Assembly (NCBI GenBank): GCA_025506515.1
Contig: CM046447.1
Span: 84,781,748 to 84,845,747 of the forward strand
DNA: 64,000 bases
Direction of reading: 5' to 3'
From: Flaveria trinervia
Taxonomy: Eukaryota > Streptophyta > Magnoliopsida > Asterales > Asteraceae
Within the stretch, counting starts at the first letter, position 1. Each line of letters opens with the position of its first letter. This document shows, piece after piece, positions 1 through 10,893 of the stretch. The notes below the pieces were generated by a model, which was not told the DNA's origin, searched no databases, and worked only from the letters and a program-made list of their open reading frames with translations. A program made the translations under genes and the position numbers.

Positions 1-1328
1 CGATTGTTACTGAAGATGTAGTTAGATTAATTTGTTATTGTAATAGGGTTATATTTAATTTTGTGCACTGATTTTAATGTATTCCGAACTCGTACTAATT
101 ATGATGTATGCTAATGTTTTATGTTATTATGTGTTGTTTATTTATAACATTTTTTTCTAATCAATGCGTACTGAACAAGCTAGTCATATCTAAAGCATTT
201 CACGCTTCCGCCAAGATCTGACACAACGGACTATTATATGCTATATAAACTATAAATTATATTTTTTTAAATTAAATTATGATTGTTTAGTAGGCTTTAG
301 AGAAAGCCCACATGTTCGATTTTTATTTCATTCTTAACAAAGATTTTAATACTATAAGTTCTAACAATTCTTGATCAAGCATTAGGTAAATAATCATGGT
401 ACTCTGTCCAGACCGGTGAATGTCTCATTTCACCAACCCTAAGCCCATTAACACATATTAGGCACATAATTAATAGTTCTGGAACTAAGCTTGTCTACGC
501 GCGTCTAATGTACTTTTCTTAAACCTAGTCAACATTAGGTCAACCTTCAAGTCAAAGTCAAAGAATCATTGTTAATGGTCAATGCACCTAGTTTGGTGAC
601 GGATGTCATTATATGTACCACAAGTGAACGTAACTTTTGCTTTTACGTATTTTCTTTCTCTATTGCCTTGATTACATATACGTATCACATAATGTACAAA
701 TTTGATGGATTGTAATTTTGTCTTGTTCAAGCAATTGTATTACCTTTTTCTTATTTGTTTACATACAAATAAACATGTATAAATAAGTTAATATTTAAGT
801 GATTATGATTCAAGAATTTTGATTTGTTTTTTCATTACCTAACTTAGTTATTCACGATTTATTGTATCATGTATCTTACATAACACATTGTTACATATAC
901 GCAGTAGATTGACATGAAACCCAATGAACTTGGTTCATATATATGTAACACACCTTGTCATGATTACACATTAACTATTACATATATGTAGCTCTCATGT
1001 TTTACGATTGGCATGTTCTTTATCATCTTCTTTAATTTGATGTAGATCAATCCTCTTTTCATTTCTTAGATTAACACACCTTTTAAACTTCAAAACTAAT
1101 AATTTTGAGAGATAAGAAAGAGGGTGTGTGTGATTTTAGGGATTTAATTAACTAATATCAATATTATGCCTACTATAACAATATTATTAAATGCTTCAAA
1201 CATCATTAAATTATAATTTTGCGAACGTATGATCTCAGCCATACATTATAACAATGAAGGGCGGTTTATCGGTTTTCTAATAAAATGAGGTTTTCAATGG
1301 ATCCATCCCTTGTATGTACATCTGTCTT

Positions 1329-1366
<38 letters not shown>

Positions 1367-1388
1367 CATATATATGTGTGTGTGTATG
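1329..1388. repeat. (TA)n/(TG)n microsatellite
   Basis: An almost pure TA run, broken by single G or C bases, passes into TG repeats. It can form strong hairpins and is probably polymorphic in length. Confidence 0.95.
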
Positions 1389-1572
1389 TAAAACGTTATT
1401 TAAGTTATGTGAAAACCAAAGAAAACCACCGTAACCAAAAACATAATTCATATTTTTTGTTATTCTAATTGTTAAAAGGTTATTTAAGTTATCGTTACAT
1501 ATATGTTGAACATTAATATGAGAATGAAGATTTTTATGTATACGTAACACTATGTAGAATGAAAAATGCTTA

Positions 1573-1945
1573 CGCATACGTAACCTATATGTGACGTATG
1601 TGTACTATTTTTCATTTAATCCATACCCTTATTTATATATACTAATACACAAATATAAATGGTGGTGATAAAAATGTATACATTATATGGATTGTTTCAT
1701 TGGTTTTTCTCTATATTTCACATAAAATTGTTGTTTTTCTTTATATTTCACATAAAATTGTGGTTTTTCTCTATATACATAACCTATATGTTACGTATAT
1801 GTAAAACTATGTTACTATTTTTCATTTGATCCATACCCTCATTTATATATGCATACACAAATATAAATGGTGGTGATAAAAATGTATACATTATGAGGCT
1901 AGTTTCATTGTTTTTCTCTATATTTCACATAAAATTGTGATTTTT
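1573..1945. repeat. Two-copy tandem duplication, period about 205 bp
   Basis: Two diverged head-to-tail copies start near 1573 and 1777. Shared blocks include CTATTTTTCATTT, CCATACCCT, AAATATAAATGGTGG and TATTTCACATAAAATTG. The last of these also occurs twice inside the first copy. No protein is encoded. Confidence 0.8.
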
Positions 1946-1955
1946 TAGGATCATT

Positions 1956-2001
<46 letters not shown>
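1956..2001. repeat. (CT)n(AT)n compound microsatellite
   Basis: About 13 CT dinucleotides are followed by about 9 AT dinucleotides. This is a compound simple repeat. Confidence 0.95.
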
Positions 2002-3066
2002 GGGGGTGTTTTTATTCAAACTATGATTTACCAAAAAACTATGAAAATCAAATCTAACCCATTAATCTACATGATCAATGGTTGATATACATAATAATAT
2101 TTTAGTAAATAATCCAAAATTTAAGTAGAGTATATTAATAACAGAAAAGCAAATTTGGAAGAATATTTTTTTAGTTATGAAAATAACAACCAAATTCTTA
2201 CATTCACTCTTCTCTTTCATTTCTCATAAATTACATTTATACAAAATCCAAGAATTCATTTTATTTTGATTATTTTCATATACATCAACAATGGACTTCA
2301 TCTTTATTTATTTTTAAATAACCCACCAGGTTCGTGATGCAAACATATATTAACCTGCTTACATATACGTAAACGCATAATTAGTTTTGTTAAACAAGTC
2401 TAAACGTAAATCTTGAGACAAACTAAATCACGTTTATACATCTTGTTAGATATATGCCACAATTATTAATTAGATACATGTAACTATAATGCATAACTAG
2501 TACAAACAAATTTTGTTAAACTCGTTAGTTTACATATATATGGATGTGGTTTCGTATATGTAACTTGATGTCAATTATGAAACTATAACACATGTGTGGA
2601 CGTGATTCCATATATGTAACCTGATGTTTTTTCAATAACGATAACAACATATGTAGACATGGTTACCTATATGTAACTTAATTACACACGCGGAACAATC
2701 ATAAAAAGGAAGCCAACTTGAGTTTTGAAAAAAAATTAAGAGTTACATATACGTAAACATAAGTTGAGCATCCATATGTACGTAATCATAAATTGATTAA
2801 CAATCGAAAAACTAGAAGATAATTATTCAATAAAATTTCAGACAAACCTAACTTAAATTGATGAATATCGATTGAAATCATCTTAAATCTTGATGCAATC
2901 AAACAACACTATTGATCTTCTAATGCCCGACCAACTTGAAATTATCGATGGTTTTTGGTCGATGAAATCGTTCCTTGTTGATGCTGCATCATCTCGATGA
3001 TGGTTTCTTGTCGATCGATCAATGGTTTCTGATATCACTTCTTCTTGTTTTGATAGTCATCCTCCA

Positions 3067-4640
3067 TGTAACATCCGTCTATTTTCAAAATCATAATCTC
3101 AAACTCGAACTCCTTTTGAACATTCAAACGATGTAAATTTGTTCATTAAATTTATTTTATTTATTCTAATGAATCATACAAATTAGAAATGTAATCAATA
3201 TAAAAAGTGTTTCATTTATTTTTCATATATTTAAATCATTTAAATAATTTATAATAATATCATTATTTAAAAAATTTTGTATAAATTTATGATGCTTACT
3301 TATCATTTCTATGTTTTAATTTCATAATTGGAATTAAATTGTAAATTTCCTTATAAAATTTAAAAGGTTGTAAAAATTTTATGAAATAAAGTAAACAATT
3401 CATTTAAACTATTAAATTAGGTGATAATAAGTTTGGGGTCAAAATTTCCGTTTATGAAACTTTATTTTGAAGTTGTTAGATAAATTAATAACTATTAAAA
3501 ATAGGGGGACAAAAAGTGTAACTTGCTTTAAACATACTCAAACTGCCCCCATCCCCGTCGACTTCTCCTTGCTGTTAGCCATCATCTTCGGCGACCACCA
3601 AGCCACCCAAAACGCTCGTTTAAAAAGCAATTAAACCAACCTTTAGCTTTCTTGCATCAGTTTCGAAGACTATATCGACTTCAATTGACTTCATTTGATA
3701 ATTAAGGGCGTGTACTCGAAACCGAATCATTAATTCAAAACTTTAACTTGTTCATAGTGAAATCAATCAAATCAATGCTATATGATTCATGGAAAACACT
3801 TGAATCAATACCATTTAACTCTACTGACACTCAATTTCATTCCAAATACACACAAACATTGAAACCGATTACCACCTTCATTATCGACATGTAACTCTAT
3901 CGAAAGACCCATTCTGAGCAACATATGTTGCAATTGGTAGAGGGTTATTGTTCATAATCACTTGAGGAAGCTTCACACCCAACCAATTGGATTATAATCA
4001 AAGCAATAGTCTCGAACAAGATCTATCTCACCCGTGATTGTTCTTATCTTCTTCACCTTTGATCTTGAACAAAACCAGGTGATTAAACATACCCTCATAC
4101 CTGATTTCATGTAGGAAACAAATGTCCTATGTTTGATTTTATCAACAATAATGAATTGGTGTTCAATTGGAACAATTGTAATCCAGGGTTCTTTATGGAT
4201 TTAGGGGATTATCTCAATAACAAGTATAAAATTTTTTTTAGGTTTGAAACCAAAACTTGGGCTTTGGAGCAACGGTTACCCCACTACTCTCACAAGCAGG
4301 AGGTCCGACTTCAAACTGGGCCTCTGCCACTTTTGTTTTAATTAGTTTTTTATACATTTTATAATTTAGAAAATTAGTATTATGTTATTAAATCAAAATA
4401 AAAGTTATTTTATTAACTAAAACATTTTAGAAATAATTAAATTAATTTAAAATTATTAAAAAATTATGATTTTAAATTTAATTTTTTAAAAGAATAACAA
4501 AGGTTATAAAACATTATTATTTCGTTTATGTAATTTAAATCCTATAAATCTGTTATGGTTCAAATTTAGTTTATTTCAAAACATTATAAATTTATATGCT
4601 AAATAACTATTATTCAAATAGTTATTTAATAATTAATTAT
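3067..4640 (+). repeat. Candidate old Ty3/gypsy LTR fragment
   Basis: The sequence TGTAACATCCGTC at 3067 resembles the start of the gypsy LTR at 55960 (TGTAACACCCGGC). Downstream come very AT-rich DNA, a stretch typical of plant gypsy LTRs with short runs of G before CAAAA (about 3436 and 3505), and CCAGGTGA near 4076 that matches CCAGGTGAG in the gypsy LTR near 56339. No matching 3' end, primer site or second LTR is visible, so this is a tentative fragment call. An open frame at 4129-4341 has no recognisable motif. Confidence 0.35.
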
Positions 4641-4663
4641 TCATCTAATCATTTAAATAGTTA

Positions 4664-4770
4664 TTCCGAAATGTCAGAGGCATTAGGATTTGATGCTTGT
4701 GTACTTTCATCGGTAGATACTTGTTCCCCCTGATGCACCTGTTCAGTCTCCACTTCTTCATCATCAGGGA
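4664..4770 (-). pseudogene. Inverted copia pol fragment facing Element D
   Basis: Read on the minus strand, this segment matches Element D's own acidic pol stretch: first the part at about 5785-5827, then directly the part at 7939-7983. The match is roughly 80 percent by eye, and the shared words include GAAGAAGTGGAGACT, GAAAGTACACAAG and CCTCTGACATTTCGGAA. It lacks the 2.1-kb solo LTR that splits Element D at this point, so it keeps the uninterrupted state. It lies head-to-head with the truncated left end of Element D, which suggests a rearranged or template-switched cDNA or a second truncated copy. Confidence 0.75.
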
Positions 4771-4782
4771 GACATAAATCCA

Positions 4783-5827
4783 CAGAAGATGAATCACTTG
4801 ATACAAAATGATCTAGTGAATGGAGTGAATGTCAAGAACTTCCAGCTTTTGAATTTTTGCGTAGCATGTAAGAAAGGCAAACAGACCAAGAAGTCTCACA
4901 AGGCAAAGAAAGTTAATTCCATTGGTTTGCCTCTCAAGCTTCTACACATGGACCTATTTGGTCTCTTAGCACTAGAAGTATTGCTGGTGATTTGTACTGC
5001 TATGTAGTTATAGATGATTACTTAAGATTTTCTTAGGTGATGTTTCTGAAATCCAAATCAGAGACATTTGAATCATTCAAACAGCTTGTGAAAGTTTGGA
5101 ATCACTCTAAAAGCTGAAAGTTAGACAGATTCGATCAGACAATGGCACAGAGTTCAAGAACCAGTGGATGGAGGCGTTTTGTAAAGAAAAAGGGATAGTA
5201 CATCAATTTATGTCTGCCTACACCCCACAGATGAATGGAGTTGCTAAGCGAAAGAATCAGAGTTTCATAGAGACAGGAAGGACGATGCTCGCCGACTCGA
5301 AACTACCTATCCAATTTTAGAACGAGGCAGTGGCCAATACATGTTACACCCTCAATCGGGTCTTGGTGGTCAAACGTCATGATAAAACATGTTATAAGTT
5401 ACTCCAGCGACGTAAACCTAACCTGGAGTATCTCGAACCATTGGTGCACCATGTACGCTGTTGAGGAAAACTCAGTCCGGGAAGTTTAGTGAGAAGGCTA
5501 AAGAAGGGAAAGGGACCTCAACGGGTCAGGTAGAATTGTGGTGCAACATTGATGTTCCGAGATACACCACCCCCTGCGGGAAAGGGACCTTGATTATTCT
5601 TCGACTATGCTGGATTTTTTAAGTCCTTCACCATACCTATCTCCATTCCTGATGATGAGTTAACGAGCAGGATGATGTTCGATGTCCTAGACACACCGCC
5701 ACTAGACCCGACAACATCAACTCCACAAGGTGAATCTTCTAATCCTTTAGGGGGAGCACTTGATGTAAGTGATTCCTCGTCTGATGAAGAAGAAGTGGAG
5801 ACTAAATTGGTGGATCAGGTTCTACCA
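4783..5827 (+). pseudogene. Element D GAG-pre-integrase and integrase, decayed
   Basis: The segment begins in the GAG-pre-integrase domain, ending in its Cys pair (CVACKKGKQ), then gives the integrase core. The first catalytic Asp is in HMDLFG (codon near 4951) and the second in the RSDNGTEF equivalent (near 5138). The third position, normally Glu in NGVVERKN, reads NGVAKRKN (AAG at 5246-5248), a Glu-to-Lys change consistent with one G-to-A transition. Stops and frameshifts are frequent (for example 5022, 5114 and 5317). The C-terminal part (5461-5827) is poorly preserved and ends in a Ser/Asp/Glu-rich stretch cut by the solo LTR. This integrase cannot be functional. Confidence 0.85.
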
Positions 5828-6302
5828 TGTAAGGCCCTGTCCCCGGGACGCTTACAATAGGTAAATCATTGCACATAAAACATAAATTTTCGTTTATCTT
5901 ACATAAATATCGCATTAGAAACATTCAAAAATGACATCTCATTTCATCATAAAAACTTTTGCAAAATAATACATCGTTAATCAGTTACAAAATACAATGT
6001 TGCATTACATCAAAAAACACTAAATAAATGGATGCCATCCCAAAAGAGCTGAGTAGCCACCTCGTGCCATCCTCAGCAATCATTACCTGCCAACTAGAAA
6101 CATATCAAAGTGAGCATTGTTGAATGAGTTCTAGTTTTATAATAAAACATACTTTTCCTTTCGTTAAAACCATTATTTTCATCCATGTGATCATACAACA
6201 TACGTACCCATAGATAATATCATTATTATCTTCTTTAATCTTTCATGCTTTCATTCATTCATCGTTACTTCTTTCTTCTCCTACAACCATAAACTTTACC
6301 TA

Positions 6303-6500
6303 GGTATTTCCTGGTACTAGACCTAGGTCTATCGTAGACCAGCTATAACGGTGCATCGTACCTCTGATCACTGTACCTAGGGTAGAGTTTAGGTGTACCA
6401 CTTCTATGTGTAATACCCAGCTATTCCTGCTACTGAACCTAGGTCAATCATAGACCAGCTATAATAGTGCATCGCACCTCTGATCGCAATACCTAGGGTA
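6303..6500. repeat. Tandem repeat inside the gypsy solo LTR
   Basis: Two units about 118 bp apart share CCTAGGTC, TAGACCAGCTATAA, GTGCATCG and ACCTCTGATC. They lie about 475-670 bp from the LTR 3' end, the position that holds unrelated tandem repeats in the other two gypsy LTRs here. Confidence 0.85.
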
Positions 6501-7039
6501 TGCAACAATAGGGCAATACAAATGGTCAATCACAAAGAAAGACCCCGATATGCATCCTCCCGGGGTAGCGAACCCGCACACCGTTGGGCTAACACCTTTT
6601 AATGGCGTGTCCCGACATACTATGCTTGCAAGACTTTCTTTACTTTTATCTTTCGTTAATGCATGCCTTCTTACATCATGTTCCTCTTTTCTTTATCTTT
6701 CACTTTACGCTACATACTACTTTCATTTCGTTCCTTAACATTCAACGTAAAGCCACAAGAAAGATAAACATACATCATAATAAGGAACATAACATACACA
6801 GTCATCAACATCATACAGGGCAACATCATACATACATGACACGCATAATCATGCAACATCATCATCATCATGCCCAACATGCTCTCTAAGGCCTCCACAA
6901 TCATCTTACATGAACTTACAAGAACCTTTACATTAAAACATACATCTGCATTTTCCCCCGAAAGTCAGAAGTTAAACTACACTTTTCCTTGGGTGCAACA
7001 GCCTTATTTGGGCACTTGCACACCCTTCAGTCACATGAC

Positions 7040-7350
7040 CCCCATGCGATTGAACATCATACGAATGAACCAATCCAGATGAACACTCATGCGAATGAGT
7101 ACCCAATCGTGCGAACGGACCTCTCTAGGATAGACTCAATGCAGATAAGTCCTATGCGAATGGATCTAATGCGGATGGAACTAATGCGGATGAGCATTTA
7201 TGCGACTTGGCTCTTAGTCGTACGACTCCCCGTGCGACTGGCCCTCTATCGTGCGATTGAACCCTCAATCGTGCGAGTGAACCTCAATCGTGTGAATCAA
7301 CCTCAATCGCGCGAATGAACCTCAATCGCCCCTCATTCGGTCGTATGGTC
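7040..7350. repeat. Degenerate palindrome array in the gypsy solo LTR
   Basis: Roughly 15-20 related short words such as AATCGTGCGATTGAAC, AATCGCGCGAATGAAC and ATGCGAATGG occur, including the perfect palindrome AGTCGTACGACT at 7216-7227. They lie in the U3-equivalent part of the LTR. The word closely resembles that of Element D (48090-48880 and 52500-52740). Confidence 0.8.
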
Positions 7351-7938
7351 TTCATTCGGTTTCCTAGCCCTAGCTGGCGCACAATGCAGTTCATCCCGAA
7401 CCGAATCTGCCATTTTCGACCTCCAAGCTCATCTAAACCTATTCTAAGCCTAAATCAACCATCCTAAACCTTAGGAATTCATGCCACAACACCATTCAAG
7501 CACACACAAGCTCAAAAGCAAGACACGAACGAGTCATACACATACATACGCATACATAAACGGGTCAAACACATACACACTTAAAAACCCGATTTTTAGA
7601 TGTGTTCCTACCTCAAATCATTCAAAAACATTTAAAGGAGGGGTCCTAGAACTCATACAAACGACCACAACGAGAAGAACTTCGATTTGTCCCGCTTCTC
7701 AATGAATTTGCTCACTCTAATCAACCCGAACCAACTTTTCTCCCGTTTTCTCTTCTTCTTTCTCTCTATGATGAAAATGTGAGTGTGGGGAAAGGGTAAT
7801 GGCTACCCTCTCCCTACAAATATCCCCACATACCCAACTTTCTCTCGTTGGCGAGTTTGGTCCCTCGACTTTGGTCTTTATTTCTTTTTCTTCATTAGCC
7901 GGCTTCAAAATAAATAAATAACTAGGAGTTACATACCA

Positions 7939-8990
7939 ATGAAAGTACACAAGTATCAAATCTTGATGCCTCTGACATTTCGGAATCTCACACTCCAACA
8001 AGTACAGATACTGAACCTGAAATTCAAAACCTGAATGAGGAAGTAGTAGTTCCCACCACTCTTGGATCTCGGTTAAATGTTTATCATCCCTTGTACAATG
8101 TCATTGGGGATGTTAGATCGGGAGTACAAACCAGAAATCAGCTATACACAGCTGATTATGCATTGGTAATGGAAAATGCATACCTTCAATGGAGCATATC
8201 GCTGTTTTGTGTCTCAATCTAAGACAAAATATGTTAGTAAAGCGTAAAATGATGAGGCATGGGTGAGTGCAATGCAAGAAGAACTCCTACAGTTCAAGAA
8301 ATTAGGAGTGTGGACCCTTGTGGAAAAACCAAAAGGTGCTAGGGTGATTGGCACAAAATGGGTACTGAAATGCAAGAAAGGTGACCAAGGAGTAGTAATC
8401 AGGAATAAGGCCTGACTTGTAGTTCCAGGATTTTGACAAGTTGAAGGCATAGATTACAATGAAGTGTTTATACAAGTGGCAAGGATGGAAGCTATACGTA
8501 TATTTCTAGCTTATGCATCCTACATGAAATCAAAGTCTATCAACTAGATGTCAAGAGTGCGTTCCTTCATGGTGAAATCCGTGAGATAGTGTATGTCTGT
8601 CAGCCCGAAGGATTTGAGGAACCTTAACATCGGGACAGAGTTTACAAGCTAGATAAGGCTCTTTATGGGCTCGATCAAGCCCATAGAGCATGGTATGAGA
8701 AACTCTCAACTCTTCTGGTGAAACACAGTTTTTGCAAAGGAGTTATTGACTGTACACTATTTATTAAAGAAAAAGAGGGCGTCCTACTACTGGTACAGAT
8801 TATGTTGATGACATAATCTTCGGTTCCAAAAAGGAAGAGTTATGTAAAGAGTTTTAATTTGTAATGAAAGCAGAATTTGAGATGAGTGCCATGGGAGAGA
8901 TGAAGTTCTTTCTCGGTTATAGGTGGATCAGACACCAAAGGGAATATTTGTACATTAGACCAAATATGTAGGCGATATCCTTAGTCGGTT
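7939..8990 (+). pseudogene. Element D pol linker and reverse transcriptase, decayed
   Basis: After the solo LTR the pol frame resumes with a Ser/Thr/Glu-rich linker and a VQTRNQL segment. The copia reverse transcriptase follows: a W-x-x-AMQEEL block near 8265, GTKWVLKCK near 8352, a degraded VVPGF block near 8420, GIDYNE near 8447 and ARMEAIRIFLAYA near 8480. The YVDD codons are intact at 8801-8812, but a one-base loss just upstream shifts the frame. Several stops (for example 8221, 8414 and 8437) make it non-functional. Confidence 0.85.
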
Positions 8991-9044
8991 GGATATGGAG
9001 AATGCTTCTGCTGCTGGAACTCCACTTGCTACAAATCATGATGT

Positions 9045-9765
9045 GGCACCTGACGAAAATGGTGATCTTGTTGATGCCACTATGTACAGAGGAATGATAG
9101 GATCTCTATGTACCTCACAACCTCACGACCTGATATCATGTACGTGACGTGTCTGTGTTCCAGATATCAGGCTAAACCAAAAGTCAACCATCTCATAGGC
9201 ATCAAAAGGATTTTTCGTTATCTAAAGGGTACTCCAACACTCCGGTTGTGGTATCTTCATGATGATGACTTTGAGTTTACAGTGTATAGTGACTCGGATT
9301 ATGGCAGTTGCAAAATGAATTACAAGTCAACATCAGTAGGATGTTAGTTCTTTGGTAGACGGTTAGTCACCTCACGGTGTAAGAAGCAGACCTCCTTTGC
9401 TCTGTCAATATGTGAAGCTGAATACGTTGCTGCTGCCAGTTTCTATTCACATCATCTGGATTCAACAACAAATACACGACTACGATTTGCGATTTTCTAA
9501 CTCTCCTATTTTTGTTGATAATTCTGTAGCTATAGCCATAACAAAAAATCCCGTCCAACACCCTAAAACTAAATACATCTGTATTAAGTATCACTTTTAC
9601 GTGACTGTTTTGAAAAGCACTTAATCGATTTGGTTAAAATAAATACGCATTTTTAACGTGCCGACCTCTACACTAAAGCTTTTGATAAACCTAGGTTTTT
9701 ATATCTATTAGAGTTCAATGGCGTGAAAAAGAAATGTGAAGTGATTCCAGAAGACGAAAGTTCGT
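9045..9765 (+). pseudogene. Element D RNase H and end of pol, decayed
   Basis: Homology starts with DENGDLVDATMYRGMIGSL and continues in shifted frames with TSRPDIMYVTCLCSRYQ, a KRIFRYLKGTP block, YSDSDYGSC (first RNase H Asp) and the CEAEYVAAAS-like block near 9410. It then gives FVDNSVAIAITKNPVQH near 9510. This is the copia RNase H order. The pol end reads EFNGV..., then PEDESS with a stop at 9764-9766. Multiple frameshifts inactivate it. Confidence 0.85.
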
Positions 9766-9769
9766 AGTC

Positions 9770-10893
9770 CGACTTGTGAAGTTAATTTTTTTTATTTTAT
9801 TTTACTTATTATTCTGTCTATTAAAAATCCAAAAACACAAAAAAAAATATTTTTGGTTTTAGGATTTTGGGGGGAAAATAGGTTAAATTAGTATTAAATT
9901 CGTCAGTATTTAATTACTTAAAAAAACAAGGGAAAATGACAGCTTAGCTAAAAGAATGAAATCAAATCTATGATTTTGATTCAACGTTTGTGGAAAATGC
10001 TAGTATACAGGGAACAACTTGTTTGGGAGTTTAAAAAATTTTAAATGATTAAGATGTAAAATTCGAAGTATAAGTCTGAGAAGTGTAATTAAAATAAAAG
10101 GAAAATGATAGTAAAACTAGTATGCTACTAAGGTAGCATAGAGAAAGTAGACCTAGAGGCTGCTAGTTCATTATATGATGTGTCAGTAGATTCAACACAA
10201 TAGATGAGTAGACCTCATTGGTGGTTTAAAATCAAACTAAGTTGATCAAATTGCTGTGGGTTCCCATCTTATCCCTGGTTAACACAATTAACGCAGTTCC
10301 AATAAGGGTGAAGAGCAAAATAAACGCCACAAATCTGTGCGGACGACCATAAAAATGAGCAAAGCACATAGAAAAATGCTAAAAGCAATCAAGCTGATAA
10401 CTTATATTGTTGGTGAGTTATGTGCAAAAAGAAAAATAGATGCTCTAACAAGAAAGATAGGTTGTGTGCCTCTCTGCTGTGCGGTGGCACTGGTCTGAGG
10501 ATAAACATAACCTAAATATTCAAGAATTCATTATTGTTTACGCCTCTCTGTTGTACGATGGCACTGACCTGAGGCTTGGCATCTATTTGAAAGATCTTAG
10601 AATAGTTTCTTCTTGTCAAATACCTGTAGACCGCTCAAAAATATCCTGAGGAATGTTGATTATAATATTAGTGTGGGATCCACAAATGCTCGTTGAAATA
10701 ATTAAACCTTAACTCATCACCAATGTGTGCCAAAAACCTGTGTATGGATTTAAGTGGACAAGTATACTGACAATCATCGTGAGCTGCAGTTCTTGAAAGT
10801 CAAAATCATTATGTGCATCTTATAGCTCTAATATGATTTTCTAAAATTGTTATTGACTCTTAGTCAAAACAAGAATCTAGCATCAAAATAGTC
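9770..10893 (+). other. Element D spacer, left half
   Basis: No coding sequence is seen between the end of pol and the Element A insertion. It contains an A/T-rich start with a short G run near 9870 and two diverged copies of a word around GCCTCTCTG...GGCACTG...CTGAGG (10468-10500 and 10541-10574). The short frame at 10464-10649 is formed by this repeat and has no known motif. The last five bases, TAGTC, are the left target duplication of Element A. Confidence 0.7.

Larger units (their letters stand above)
620..2800. repeat. Dispersed degenerate palindrome TTACATATACGTAA
   Basis: Variants of TTACATATAYGTAA recur a dozen or more times, singly, for example near 672, 890, 940, 1495, 1540, 1572, 1774, 2360, 2530, 2550, 2610, 2660, 2740 and 2775. 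The word is self-complementary and too frequent here for base composition alone to be the obvious cause. No surrounding unit is conserved, so this is not a simple tandem repeat. Confidence 0.5.
1..3066. other. AT-rich intergenic DNA without a recognisable gene
   Basis: I see no coding region of convincing length or composition. The only longer open frame, on the minus strand near 1266-1577, is produced by a TA/TG microsatellite and encodes a Tyr/Ile run. The stretch holds two microsatellites, one tandem duplication and a dispersed palindromic word, listed separately. Confidence 0.7.
5828..7933 (-). repeat. Ty3/gypsy solo LTR inserted in Element D pol
   Basis: This 2,106-bp unit has TGTAA...TTACA ends and is flanked by the perfect 5-bp duplication TACCA (5823-5827 and 7934-7938). 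On the minus strand it aligns in layout with the gypsy LTR at 55960-58053. Shared blocks include the terminal region and the ACTAGAACT(C) and GGCAGGTAA stretches near 6100-6135. It contains two roughly 80-bp tandem units (6303-6384 and 6421-6500) and a palindromic array (7040-7350). No internal gypsy sequence is attached, so it is a solo LTR left by LTR-LTR recombination. Open frames inside it are spurious. Confidence 0.93.

Noticed and set aside
1266..1577. Minus-strand 103-codon frame
   Set aside because: It is created by the TA/TG microsatellite (Tyr/Ile run) and has no motif.
4129..4341. Possible small host gene
   Set aside because: It has no recognisable domain or gene structure and lies in a stretch resembling an old gypsy LTR.
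7481..8001. Short frames on both strands near the right end of the solo LTR
   Set aside because: They lie within or across the LTR border at 7933 and have no motif.
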